DNA of 64,000 nt from Ramlibacter monticola (GTDB taxonomy: Bacteria; Pseudomonadota; Gammaproteobacteria; Burkholderiales; Burkholderiaceae_C): NCBI RefSeq assembly GCF_016722785.1, contig NZ_JAEQNE010000009.1, positions 124,001 through 188,000 of the forward strand, given 5' to 3'. This document shows positions 49,614 through 58,360 of this stretch, piece by piece; positions within the stretch are counted from its first letter, which is position 1, and each line of letters begins with the position of its first letter. A program made the translations under genes and the position numbers. The notes beneath the pieces were generated by a model. That model saw nothing but the letters and a program-made list of their open reading frames with translations, searched no databases and was not told where the DNA came from.

Positions 49614-50567
49614 GTGGAGTTCTTCAAGATCCGGCGGGACATCCCGTTCATGAAGAATGCGCTGGTCTTCAACGTGATCTCCCTGGTCACGTTCCTGGCA
49701 GCCGTCTTCTTCCTCGTCACGCGGGGGCTGCACCTGTCGGTGGAGTTCACCGGCGGCACCGTGATGGAGGTCAGTTATTCGCAGCCGGCGGACGTCGAGA
49801 ACGTGCGCCGCACGGTCAGTTCCCTGGGCTTCACGGACGTCCAGGTGCAGAACTTCGGCACCGCCCGCGACGTCATCATCCGGCTGCCGGCGCAGAAAGG
49901 CGTCAGTTCCGCGCAACAGAGCGAGCGCACCCTGCAGGCCCTGAAGGCGACCGATCCGGCCGTCACCCTGCGCCGGGTGGAATTCGTCGGGCCGCAGGTC
50001 GGCGAGGAACTGGTCTCCAACGGGCTGAAGGCCCTGGCCATGGTGGTCGCGGGCATCATGCTCTACCTCGCGGTGCGCTTCGAGTGGAAGTTCGCCGTCG
50101 CGGCCATCATCGCCAACCTCCACGACGTGGTGATCATCCTCGGCTTCTTCGCCTTCTTCCAGTGGGAGTTCTCGCTGGCGGTGCTGGCCGCGGTGCTGGC
50201 GGTGCTGGGCTACTCGGTCAACGAGTCGGTGGTGATCTTCGACCGGATCCGCGAGAACTTCCGGCGCTACCGCAAGATGAACACGGTCGAGACGATCGAC
50301 AACGCGATCACGTCGACCATCAGCCGCACGATCATCACCCACGGCTCGACCCAGATGATGGTGCTGTCGATGCTGCTGTTCGGCGGCGCCACCCTGCACT
50401 ACTTCGCCCTGGCCCTGACCATCGGCATCCTGTTCGGGATCTATTCCTCCGTGTTCGTCGCCGCGGCCATCGCCATGTGGCTGGGCATCAAGCGCGAGGA
50501 CCTGGTGAAGGGCGACCGCAAGCGCGAAGGCGATCCCAACGACCCCAACGCGGGCGCCACCGTCTGA
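49614..50567 (+). CDS. secF: Protein translocase subunit SecF
   Basis: A 317-residue partner of SecD with six transmembrane helices. It starts at GTG with an AAGGAC ribosome-binding site. Family motifs include LHLSVEFTGGTVMEVSYS, RFEWKFAVAAIIANLHDVVI and VLGYSVNESVVIFDRIRENF. Placement directly after secD and a DUF1631 gene directly after it (10 bp) suggests one transcript. All features are ordinary. Confidence 0.97.
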   Translation: MEFFKIRRDIPFMKNALVFNVISLVTFLAAVFFLVTRGLHLSVEFTGGTVMEVSYSQPADVENVRRTVSSLGFTDVQVQNFGTARDVIIRLPAQKGVSSAQQSERTLQALKATDPAVTLRRVEFVGPQVGEELVSNGLKALAMVVAGIMLYLAVRFEWKFAVAAIIANLHDVVIILGFFAFFQWEFSLAVLAAVLAVLGYSVNESVVIFDRIRENFRRYRKMNTVETIDNAITSTISRTIITHGSTQMMVLSMLLFGGATLHYFALALTIGILFGIYSSVFVAAAIAMWLGIKREDLVKGDRKREGDPNDPNAGATV

Positions 50568-50577
50568 GGCAGGCCTG

Positions 50578-53259
50578 ATGTCTTCCACGCTCGGTCCCGC
50601 AGCGGCACCCCTGGCACGGCAGGCGCGCGAGCGCTTCGTCACGCACATGGAAGGCGTGCTGCCGGAGATCTCGGAGGCGATCCGGACCTCGCTGAGCGAG
50701 CAGATGAACAACGCCGAGAGCAGCCGCGAGATGCAGCAGCGCCGCGATGCCCTGGTGGAATTCGAGCAGTCCGCCACCCGCTGGGTGGACCTTGCCGGCA
50801 AGGCGTGGCGGCGGGCGGTGGTGCCCCCGACGACCACCGGCCGGGCCCGGCTGGAAATGGGCACCCTGGAGCTGATCGGCGACGACGTCGTCGAGAACAA
50901 GATCCTGTCCTCCCGCCTGGCGATGGCGGTGCAGGAGAAGGCGGTCTGGGAACTCAACGACCTGAAGCTGCGCATCACGCACCTCGAAGGCGGCGAGGAA
51001 CTCGCCAGCGAGGACGTGCTGCGGCCCGAGGCGCTGGCGCAGACGCTCGTGGAGCAGTGGACGGCGGCGGCATTGCCGCGCGACACGTGGGTGCTGGCCA
51101 AGGAGGTGATCCAGAAGCTCATCGTGCCGCGCGCCCTGGAGGGCTACAAGAAGGCCAACGAATTCCTGGTCCAGAGCGGCGTGCTGCCGCACATCGACCT
51201 GAAGTCGCGGGTGAAGCGCCCGCCGCGGGGCCCCGGCCGCGGGCCGGTGCCGCCGCATGCCGGCGAGGCGCCGCAGGGCGATCCGACGGCCGCGGGTGCC
51301 GACCTGGGCTACGGCGGCTACGGGGCCGCCGGCGGTCCGGCGGGTCCCGGCGGACCGGCCGGCGCCATGGATCCGGGGGCGGGCGGCGGCTACGGCGGCG
51401 GCCATGCAGGCGGAGCGGGCGCGTATGCCGGTGGAGCGGGCGCATATGCCGGCGGAGCGGGCGGCCATGGGGCCGCGGGGGGCGGCTGGGCGCCGGGTGC
51501 TCCCGGTGCTCCCGGTGCTCCCGGTGCTCCCGGCGGCGGAGCCTGGGGCCACGGAGCCGGCGGCGCCGCCGCGGGTGGAGGCGCTGGCTACCACGGTCCG
51601 GCCGGTGCGAACGGCGCACCGGGCATGGCCAACGGCAATGGCATGGGGAACGGCGGCGCGGTCGATTCCTTCTTCGGCCCCAGCCCGGCCACGGCCGCCG
51701 CGGGAGCGGGCGACACGATCAGCGCGACCGGCACCTCGCCGCTGGCGCGGGCGCGCATGCGCGCGACCGGCGTCATCGGCCAGCTGAAACGGCTGCTGCG
51801 CGAGCGGGTGGCCGGCTACGACAGCGTCGAGGTCGGGACGATGCAGCCCTCGGCCTCGCTGGTCCAGGCGGTCACGCACCACCAGACCCAGGTGCAGACC
51901 CAGGTCCAGACGCGCCAGAACGACGCGATCACGCACGGCGACGTGGTGATCTTCGACGACGACGCCGTCGAGGAAGTCGCCCTCGACCTGCGGCAGCGCA
52001 CCCAGCAACTGAAGCGGCAGGCGGCCACCCATTCGGAAAAGGCCACCATCGAGATCGTGGCCCTGATGTTCCAGGCGATCCTGTCGGAGGAACGCATCCC
52101 GGCGGCCATCCGCGTGTGGTTCGCGCGGCTGCAGATGCCGGTGCTGCGCGTGGCCCTGTCCGAGCCCGAGTTCTTCGGCTCGCTGGAGCACCCGGCGCGC
52201 CAGCTGATCGACCGCATGGGCGCCTGCGTGATGGGATTCGACGCCAGCGCCATCAGCGGCAGCGCGCTGGAGACCGAGGTCAAGCGGGTGGTGCAGGTGA
52301 TCGAGCAGTATCCCGAGACCGGCCGCCGCGTCTTCCAGCTGGTGTACGACGAGTTCCAGCGCTTCCTGGCGCGCTACCTGACCGAGAAGGGCCCGACGCA
52401 GAAGCTGGTCAGCGTCGCCCAGCAGGTGGAGCAGAAGGAGACGATGGCGGTCCAGTACACCATCGAGTTGCGCAAGATGCTCAACGACGTGCCGGTGCGC
52501 GAAGAGATCCGCGAGTACCTGTTCAAGGTCTGGGCGGAGGTGCTGGCCGTGGCGGCGGTGAAGAACGGCCCGCAGCACGAGGAAACGCTGGCGCTGAAGA
52601 AGTCCGCGTCCGACCTGGTGTGGGCGGCCAGCGCGAAGCCGAACCGCAACGACCGCGCGAAGGTGATCCAGGACCTGCCGGACCTGCTGACGCGCCTGCG
52701 CCGCGGCATGTCGCTGCTGGGGCTGGAGGCGGGCGAGCAGGAGAACCACATCAAGGTGATCGGCGACACCCTGGCCGACGCCTTCCTGTCCAAGACCGAG
52801 GCGATCCCGCACGCGCGCATCGAGGAGATGACGCGCCGGCTGGCGAACCTGGAGGACTTCGTGTCCGACGACGCGGCGGGCGAGCTGCCGCTGGACCAGG
52901 AAAGCATCGAGATGATGCTGGGCATCGACGCCTCGATGATCGAGGTGATCGGCTCCGGCGGCACGCAGCCGAGCGCGGCGATCATGTCCTGGGCCAACGA
53001 GCTGACCCTGGGCAACTGGTTCACGCTGGACCACAACGGCCGGATCGTCCAGGTGCAGTACGCCTGGTGCAGCGACCGCCGCCAGCTGCACCTGTTCGCC
53101 GCCGGCGACGGCTACTGCTACCTCATGCCGGTGCGGCGCCTGGCTTCCTACCTGCAGGCCGGCCTGCTGGTGCCGACCGAGGAGGAAGCGCTCACCGTCC
53201 GTGCCACGCGCGACGCGCTGGCGAAGCTGGATGCGAATCCGGAACGGCTGCTGCAGTAA
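50578..53259 (+). CDS. DUF1631 family protein with collagen-like linker
   Basis: An 893-residue protein of the DUF1631 family (unknown function, mostly betaproteobacteria and gammaproteobacteria). Residues 1-215 and about 385-893 are helical and charged (the C-terminal part includes GNWFTLDHNGRIVQVQYAW...SDRRQLHLFA, a PilZ-like beta region). The two are separated by a long linker at about 216-385 made of Gly, Ala, Pro, Tyr and His, with GAPGAPGAPGAPG and repeated GGAGAYA units. The linker is encoded by short tandem DNA repeats. There is no signal peptide. It starts 10 bp after secF. The PilZ-like end might bind cyclic di-GMP; this is an inference. Confidence 0.85.
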   Translation: MSSTLGPAAAPLARQARERFVTHMEGVLPEISEAIRTSLSEQMNNAESSREMQQRRDALVEFEQSATRWVDLAGKAWRRAVVPPTTTGRARLEMGTLELIGDDVVENKILSSRLAMAVQEKAVWELNDLKLRITHLEGGEELASEDVLRPEALAQTLVEQWTAAALPRDTWVLAKEVIQKLIVPRALEGYKKANEFLVQSGVLPHIDLKSRVKRPPRGPGRGPVPPHAGEAPQGDPTAAGADLGYGGYGAAGGPAGPGGPAGAMDPGAGGGYGGGHAGGAGAYAGGAGAYAGGAGGHGAAGGGWAPGAPGAPGAPGAPGGGAWGHGAGGAAAGGGAGYHGPAGANGAPGMANGNGMGNGGAVDSFFGPSPATAAAGAGDTISATGTSPLARARMRATGVIGQLKRLLRERVAGYDSVEVGTMQPSASLVQAVTHHQTQVQTQVQTRQNDAITHGDVVIFDDDAVEEVALDLRQRTQQLKRQAATHSEKATIEIVALMFQAILSEERIPAAIRVWFARLQMPVLRVALSEPEFFGSLEHPARQLIDRMGACVMGFDASAISGSALETEVKRVVQVIEQYPETGRRVFQLVYDEFQRFLARYLTEKGPTQKLVSVAQQVEQKETMAVQYTIELRKMLNDVPVREEIREYLFKVWAEVLAVAAVKNGPQHEETLALKKSASDLVWAASAKPNRNDRAKVIQDLPDLLTRLRRGMSLLGLEAGEQENHIKVIGDTLADAFLSKTEAIPHARIEEMTRRLANLEDFVSDDAAGELPLDQESIEMMLGIDASMIEVIGSGGTQPSAAIMSWANELTLGNWFTLDHNGRIVQVQYAWCSDRRQLHLFAAGDGYCYLMPVRRLASYLQAGLLVPTEEEALTVRATRDALAKLDANPERLLQ
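51409..51531 (+). repeat. Tandem repeats inside the DUF1631 linker
   Basis: Two sets are visible: a 21-bp unit (GGCGGAGCGGGCGCGTATGCC) about 2.7 times at 51409-51466, coding for GGAGAYA; and a 9-bp unit (GGTGCTCCC) four times without change at 51496-51531, coding for GAP triplets. Lengths are multiples of three, so copy-number change keeps the frame. Confidence 0.9.
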
Positions 53260-53301
53260 GCGCGTCCTCCCGAAACGGAAAAGTGTTGACGTAACCGGCA
53301 C

Positions 53302-53340
53302 AGACCGCACAGCACCTTGCTGTGCGGTCTTTCTCTTTGC
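53302..53340 (+). terminator. Intrinsic terminator after the DUF1631 gene
   Basis: A perfect 13-bp stem (AGACCGCACAGCA and complement, loop CCT at 53315-53317) is followed by TTCTCTTTG, 42 bp after the stop codon. It should end the yajC-secDF-DUF1631 transcript. Confidence 0.85.
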
Positions 53341-53730
53341 TGAAGAAGCCTTCTCGGCAGCAGTACGCCATGGACGGCCGCTTTCAGCTGCTCAAGGGGC
53401 TACCGCGAAGGCCGGGCGAGTCTGGTCAGGCTACGCCGCGTACAAGCCGAGAACCCGTGGCTGACCCGTTTTCGGAAGTCGTGTTCTCGCATCGTCGGGT
53501 CTCGGTCAGGCCCTGCGCAGGGGGACCGTGACAAAAGTCCGCCGAATGCGCCGACAGGCGGGCACCTCCTGGTCGACCCAACTGACAACTGTCAACACAA
53601 CGTCAATTGGTTCCCAAAGCCCATCCAGGTGCCGTGGAAACGCCAGTGCCAAGCTCAACAATGCGTGCGGCAAGTGCAAAAGGCACGACGCAAGCCCAAG
53701 AGGCATTCGATTAGAAGCGGAGAGTGTGCA
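53341..53730 (+). other. Long leader/intergenic region before the decaheme cytochrome
   Basis: About 390 bp without a convincing gene; the open frames present have no recognisable product. Near 53583-53594 is the inverted repeat TGACA-AC-TGTCA, followed by GTCAACACAACGTCAATTGG, which could be a regulator site. The ribosome-binding site GGAGAG lies about 8 nt before the GTG start at 53731. The promoter is expected here but no clear -35/-10 pair was seen. Confidence 0.4.
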
Positions 53731-56403
53731 GTGGCAGAAGGAAGTGGAAAGTCGAGAAAGGTGTCGCTCTATGCGGCAATATTGACGACGGCAATCGTAT
53801 TGAGCGGTTGCGGCGGATCGGATGGAACGGATGGAGCGACCGGCCCGGCCGGCCCGGCCGGATCACCGGGCCCGTCCGGCCCCCCGGGAACGGGCGCCGT
53901 GACAACGGTCAAGGCCAATTTGCTGTCGGCCTCCCAGTGGCGAGTCCTCTCGCTTGGCGGGGAAGTCACCGCCGTCGACATGAGCAAGGGCGCGCCCGTC
54001 ATCAGCTTCAAGGTGACCGACGCGGCGGGCACCCCGGTCAGCGGCCTGGCGCAGAAGAACGCCGCCGGCGCGTATCCCAACTTCAGCTTCGGCATCGCCA
54101 AGCTGATGCCGGCCACGGCAGGCGCACCCAGCCGCTGGGTCAACTACAACGTGTTCGGGGCCACCCCGGTCGCCGACAAGCCTCCAGTGTTGATGTTCCC
54201 GGAGCCGGAGAATTCCGGATCGATGGTGGACAACGGTGACGGCAGCTACGTCTACACGTTCGGCGTTGACATCACCAAAGTCAAGAGCTATGTGGATGCG
54301 GGCGCCTTCAGTGCCACCAGCATCAAGGCCGACCTGGACGACCTGAGCTACAACCCCAGCCTGCCGCACCGCGTGATCGTCGCCATCGGCGGCAAGATGC
54401 CCGACGCGACCACCCTGCTGAAGGGCTCAGCCAATTTCACCTACGACTTCGTCCCCGCGACCGGCAAGCCGACGACGGATGTAGACCCGCAGCGGCTGAT
54501 CGTCACCACCGCGTCGTGCAACAGTTGCCACAGCAATCTGAGCTTGCACGCGAACATGCTTCCGGTGATGCACGACACCAAGATGTGCGTGGTCTGTCAC
54601 ACCGACCAGGTCAAGTTCGGCAGCGGCGAATCGGTGCCGGCCTCCGGCAACACGCTCGTGCCCGCTGGCAAGTACGCGGCCTACGGCGCCACCATGAAAG
54701 TGATGGACCGGGCGGTGGGCGTCTTCCCCAACATGGTCCACAAGATCCACATGGGGCAGAAGCTCTACTACAAGGGCTACAACCAGTTCGGCGTCAAGTA
54801 CAACGAGATCACCTACCCGCAGTCGCAGACCAACTGCGTCAAGTGCCACGACGGATCGGCAACGGCCGCCAACCCGACGCCCCAGGGTGACAACTGGAAG
54901 ACGAAGCCCAGCCGGGTGGCGTGCGGCGCCTGCCATGACGGCATCAATTTTGCAACCGGGCTGGGCAAGACCGTCACCGGCAAGTTCGACGCCTATGGAC
55001 ACGTGGGCGGCGCGCAGGCCGACGACACGAGGTGTGCGCAGTGTCACAGCGCGGCCGCGATCGAAAAGATCTACCACGTGACGGTCGACCGGACGGGCTC
55101 CGCAGACCGCGGCGGCTATCCGATCAACACGGCACCCAACGTCCCCACCCCCGGACTGCCTGCCGGCATGGGCCCGGCCATTCCGCTCGCCTCGCAGCTG
55201 GGCAACCTGCCGTCCGGCGTCTACAAAATCAACCTCGAGATCGCCAAGGCCACGGTGACCGGCGCCTCCGGCGCGAAGCACCTGAACGTGACCTACCGGA
55301 TCCTCAAGGACGGTAGCCCGGTCACGCTGAATCCCAGCGGATTCCTGATCGACGGCGTCGACGGCTCACCCAGCATCATGGTGGCGTACGCGGTTCCTCA
55401 GGACGGCATCACGGAGCCGGCTGACTGGAACTTCGTGCAGGACCTCGGGGGCGGCGTCACGGTCAAGAACATCCGTGACGGCGTGGGCGGCAACGCGCAA
55501 ACCGGCCCGGATGCCAATGGCTTCTACACCGCGACCCTGGCCCTGGTGATTCCCGACAACGCCAAGATGGTCACGGCTTCGCTGGGCGTTTCCTACCAGG
55601 GTTTCGTCCAGACGAACCTGGCGACCTATCCGAAGGGAATCCGCCTGCGCGAGCCAGCCTTCGTGATCAAGACGGCCGAGGGCTACACACCGCGCCGGCA
55701 GATCGTCTCGAAGGACAAGTGCAACAGCTGCCACGGCCAGCTGGGTGTCGAGCCTTCGTTCCACAGCGGTGCCCGCAACAACGGCGAAGGGTGCGCTGCC
55801 TGCCACACGGCCAACTACTCCACCGGCCACGGCGGCCCTGGCGACAAGGGCGGCGGCTGGAACGTGTCCGAGAAGAACATGGTCCACTCGATCCACGCCT
55901 CAGGCAAGCGCGAGCAGGCCTTCAACTGGATGGCCACCGCCGACAATCCCAACGGCTTCAAGGAAGTCACCTACCCTGGCGTGCTGAGCAACTGCGAGCA
56001 GTGCCACGTGCCGGGCAGCTATGACTTCAGTGCCGCGGCGAACAAGGCAGCCGTGCCCAACCTGCTCTGGTCGACCGATGCCAACAAGAACATGACCAAC
56101 CCCGACGCCGCCACCCTGGGCCTTTCCCCGTGGGTGACGACGCTGGGCCTCGGCCTCATCGACTACTCGACGAGCCCCAATGCCAACCTGGTGTCCTCGC
56201 CGATCTCCTCGGCCTGCTTCGGCTGCCACGACAGCAAGGCGGCGGTGGGCCACATCCAGGGCAACGGCGGCACGCTGTACAAGCAAGCCTCCAGCGTCGC
56301 TGTCGGCGCCGACCGGGCGAAAGGCTTTGCCGTTACGGAGACGTGCCTGGTGTGCCACGGCACGGGTCGGGCGGCGGACATCAAGGCGATGCATGCCAAG
56401 TGA
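53731..56403 (+). CDS. Decaheme c-type cytochrome lipoprotein, OmcA/MtrC family
   Basis: An 890-residue lipoprotein (lipobox VLSGC, Cys27), followed by a collagen-like GTDGATGPAGPAGSPGPSG stretch. Ten CxxCH haem sites start at residues 263, 286, 369, 398, 435 and 664, 688, 755, 829, 872, that is two groups of five separated by a beta-rich domain at about 440-660. With the N-terminal beta domain this is the four-domain layout of OmcA/MtrC/MtrF, which sit on the cell surface and pass electrons to minerals or shuttles. The GTG start has a GGAGAG site and yields a normal lipoprotein signal. No MtrA, MtrB or other cytochrome gene lies nearby. A terminator follows 67 bp downstream. Confidence 0.9.
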   Translation: MAEGSGKSRKVSLYAAILTTAIVLSGCGGSDGTDGATGPAGPAGSPGPSGPPGTGAVTTVKANLLSASQWRVLSLGGEVTAVDMSKGAPVISFKVTDAAGTPVSGLAQKNAAGAYPNFSFGIAKLMPATAGAPSRWVNYNVFGATPVADKPPVLMFPEPENSGSMVDNGDGSYVYTFGVDITKVKSYVDAGAFSATSIKADLDDLSYNPSLPHRVIVAIGGKMPDATTLLKGSANFTYDFVPATGKPTTDVDPQRLIVTTASCNSCHSNLSLHANMLPVMHDTKMCVVCHTDQVKFGSGESVPASGNTLVPAGKYAAYGATMKVMDRAVGVFPNMVHKIHMGQKLYYKGYNQFGVKYNEITYPQSQTNCVKCHDGSATAANPTPQGDNWKTKPSRVACGACHDGINFATGLGKTVTGKFDAYGHVGGAQADDTRCAQCHSAAAIEKIYHVTVDRTGSADRGGYPINTAPNVPTPGLPAGMGPAIPLASQLGNLPSGVYKINLEIAKATVTGASGAKHLNVTYRILKDGSPVTLNPSGFLIDGVDGSPSIMVAYAVPQDGITEPADWNFVQDLGGGVTVKNIRDGVGGNAQTGPDANGFYTATLALVIPDNAKMVTASLGVSYQGFVQTNLATYPKGIRLREPAFVIKTAEGYTPRRQIVSKDKCNSCHGQLGVEPSFHSGARNNGEGCAACHTANYSTGHGGPGDKGGGWNVSEKNMVHSIHASGKREQAFNWMATADNPNGFKEVTYPGVLSNCEQCHVPGSYDFSAAANKAAVPNLLWSTDANKNMTNPDAATLGLSPWVTTLGLGLIDYSTSPNANLVSSPISSACFGCHDSKAAVGHIQGNGGTLYKQASSVAVGADRAKGFAVTETCLVCHGTGRAADIKAMHAK

Positions 56404-56470
56404 CATGATCGAGTGAACGATCTCGGGCACGCAAAGCCGTGCCCCAACCCAGCGACTGAAAACAGCCATC

Positions 56471-56503
56471 GACCCGAACATCGCGAGATGTTCGGGTCTT
56501 TCC
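56471..56503 (+). terminator. Intrinsic terminator after the decaheme cytochrome gene
   Basis: A perfect 12-bp stem (GACCCGAACATC and complement) with loop GCGA, followed by TTTCC. Confidence 0.85.
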
Positions 56504-56511
56504 TAGCCGAG

Positions 56512-56611
56512 CATCAACACACTAAGTGAACGCCTAGCAGATGCAGCGATGCAGCGGCCTTGTCTTTGTAGGCTGGGCCTCAGCCCATCGACACGTCAAG
56601 TGAACGCCTAG
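56512..56611 (+). repeat. Imperfect 25-bp direct repeat
   Basis: CATCAACACACTAAGTGAACG... (56512-56537) and CATCGACACGTCAAGTGAACG... (56587-56611) share the exact 14 bp AAGTGAACGCCTAG and most of the preceding bases. They border a 49-bp segment with a small hairpin. Confidence 0.6.
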
Positions 56612-56647
56612 GCCCTCGGCCGCTTTTTCTTTCTCCGGGTGAGGGGG

Positions 56648-57130
56648 CTAGTGCGCGATCCGGTCCTCCGCGTCGTCGCACAACTCGTCGAGGATCAGAG
56701 CGTCCGGCTCGTGGCCGAAGCGCCAGTACACCATCAGCACGACGATCTTCAGGGCGTCGAGGCAGACCGTGTCGCCCGGCGCGGCCATCGCGCGGTCCAC
56801 CACGATCTCGCGCAGGGCCGGCGGCAGCACACCCGAGCTTTCCAGGAAGGTGATGAAGCCGAGGCACGCGGCGCCCAGCTTGTCCTGCTCGGCGACCGAG
56901 TAGACGCGCATGCTGGCCGTGCTCGGCTCGGGGGCCCATTCGAGCTCCAGATCCGCCGAATCGCAGACGTTTTGCGCCGCGAGATTGAGGCCGTCCAGCC
57001 AGGCCAGGGCCTCCTGGATCTCCTCGGGTTCGAAGCCATGGGCGCTGAGCTTGCGTTCGAGCGCGTGCGGCTCGGGACAGGCATCGCCGCGCCAGTAGTT
57101 TTCGTAAACGAATACCAGCACTTCAAACAT
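56648..57130 (-). CDS. smg: Smg family protein (DUF494)
   Basis: A 160-residue acidic protein matching Smg: MFEVLVFVYENYWRGDACPE at the N-terminus, LSAHGFEPEEIQEALAWLDGL, and a helical C-terminal half ending LDELCDDAEDRIAH. The function of Smg is not established. Its place directly downstream of dprA is conserved in proteobacteria (smg-smf). The gap to dprA is 92 bp. Length and motifs are ordinary. Confidence 0.92.
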   Translation of the reverse strand: MFEVLVFVYENYWRGDACPEPHALERKLSAHGFEPEEIQEALAWLDGLNLAAQNVCDSADLELEWAPEPSTASMRVYSVAEQDKLGAACLGFITFLESSGVLPPALREIVVDRAMAAPGDTVCLDALKIVVLMVYWRFGHEPDALILDELCDDAEDRIAH

Positions 57131-57222
57131 GATCCCAATATAGAAGAGGAGCGCGGCGAACGCCATCGGTTTTACGCGGCCACGTTGCGCGTCGGCACCA
57201 AGGTGCCATGCAATCGCGAAGC

Positions 57223-58356
57223 TCAGGCGCTGGCCTGCCGCTGGAACCGGCCGCCCGGCAGGCGCGCGACCTCGCCCGCGAGCTCCAGTTCGAGCAGCCG
57301 CGCCTGCAGGCGCGGCGCCGGGATGCCGGTGCGCGCGATGAGGTCGTCGAGCCCGATCGGGTCGTAGCCCATGGCGGCCAGCAGCGGGTCTTCCGTGGCG
57401 GTCGTCCCGCCCTCGGGTCCTTCGGCCTCGCCATCCGGCGCGGGGGCTGGCGCTGCCGGCAGCACGAAGCGCAGGTCCTCCAGCACGTCCTGCGCGCTTT
57501 CCACCAGCTTGGCCCCCTGGCGCAGCAGCGCGTGGCAGCCGCGCGCATGCGGCGAGTGGATCGAACCGGGGATGGCGAACACCTCCCGGCCGCATTCGGC
57601 GGCCAGCCGGGCGGTGATCAGGGAGCCGGACTGCAGCGCCGCCTCCACCACCAGCGTGCCCTGGCCCAGGGCCGCGATCAGCCGGTTGCGGCGCGGAAAG
57701 TTGGGCGCCAGCGGCGGGGTGCCGATCGGGTATTCGCTCAGGATCATGCCGCGCGCGGCGATGCGGTGCGCCAGTTCCAGATGGGGCTTCGGGTACACGC
57801 GGTCGAGCCCGGTGCCGACGACGGCGATGGTGGCCACCGCGTCCGGTGCCGCGCCGTCCATCGCCCCTTCGTGGGCGGCGCCGTCGATGCCCAGCGCCAT
57901 GCCGGAGACGACCGTCACGCCCGCTTCGGCCAGCGCGCTCGAAAAGCGGCGGGCGTTCTGCAGGCCCTGCGGGGTGGCGTTGCGGCTGCCCACGACGGCC
58001 ACGGCGCGCTGCGGCGCCGCGGCGATGCGCCCCATGCGGTAAAGCATCAGGGGCGGGTCCGCGATCGTCAGAAGGGCGGTGGGGTAGTCCGGGTCGCCGA
58101 GGGTGAGCACCTGCCGGTGGTCGGGATCCGCGGCCAGCCACGCGAGCGTGGCCTCCAACTGCGCCTCGAAGCCTTCCGGCGGCTGGCGCAGCGCCTGCGC
58201 GAGCGGGCTGCCGACGGCCTTGGCCAGCGCCGCTTCGCCCTGCGCCAGGATCGCCTCCGGCAGCCCGAAGGCGGCGAGCAGCCGGCGCGCGGCGACGGGG
58301 CCGAGCTGCGGGGTCAGCGCGAGTCGCAGCCAGCCGGCCAGCTCGTCGCGCTGCAC
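57223..58356 (-). CDS. dprA: DNA-processing protein DprA (Smf)
   Basis: A 377-residue protein. Its N-terminal helical region is followed by the Rossmann-like core with AVAVVGSRNATPQGLQNA, VVSGMALGIDGAAHEGA and PPLAPNFPRRNRLIAALG, and VVEAALQSGSLITARLA. A C-terminal winged-helix (LLAAMGYDPIGLDDLIARTG...) is present. DprA loads RecA on incoming single-stranded DNA in natural transformation. Start is GTG at 58356, 4 bp after the LysM gene stop, so they are co-transcribed. The core and the winged helix are complete; presence does not itself prove competence. Confidence 0.95.
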   Translation of the reverse strand: MQRDELAGWLRLALTPQLGPVAARRLLAAFGLPEAILAQGEAALAKAVGSPLAQALRQPPEGFEAQLEATLAWLAADPDHRQVLTLGDPDYPTALLTIADPPLMLYRMGRIAAAPQRAVAVVGSRNATPQGLQNARRFSSALAEAGVTVVSGMALGIDGAAHEGAMDGAAPDAVATIAVVGTGLDRVYPKPHLELAHRIAARGMILSEYPIGTPPLAPNFPRRNRLIAALGQGTLVVEAALQSGSLITARLAAECGREVFAIPGSIHSPHARGCHALLRQGAKLVESAQDVLEDLRFVLPAAPAPAPDGEAEGPEGGTTATEDPLLAAMGYDPIGLDDLIARTGIPAPRLQARLLELELAGEVARLPGGRFQRQASA

Positions 58357-58360
58357 GGGA

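Larger units (their letters stand above)
56404..56647. other. Intergenic region between the cytochrome and smg genes
   Basis: No gene is visible. It contains the terminator (56471-56503), a direct repeat of AAGTGAACGCCTAG (56524-56537 and 56598-56611) and a small TGGGC/GCCCA hairpin between the two copies (around 56574-56588). Confidence 0.5.

Noticed and set aside
47686-50567. secD-secF as one fused gene
   Set aside because: There is a clear stop at 49569 and a GTG with ribosome-binding site at 49614; they are separate subunits.
51409-51531. Short repeats as a CRISPR array or minisatellite outside genes
   Set aside because: They are in frame within the DUF1631 gene, units are 9 and 21 bp without spacers, and no cas genes are present.
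53322-53531. A possible 69-codon gene between the terminator and the decaheme cytochrome
   Set aside because: No ribosome-binding site, no recognisable composition or domain; the frame is probably by chance.
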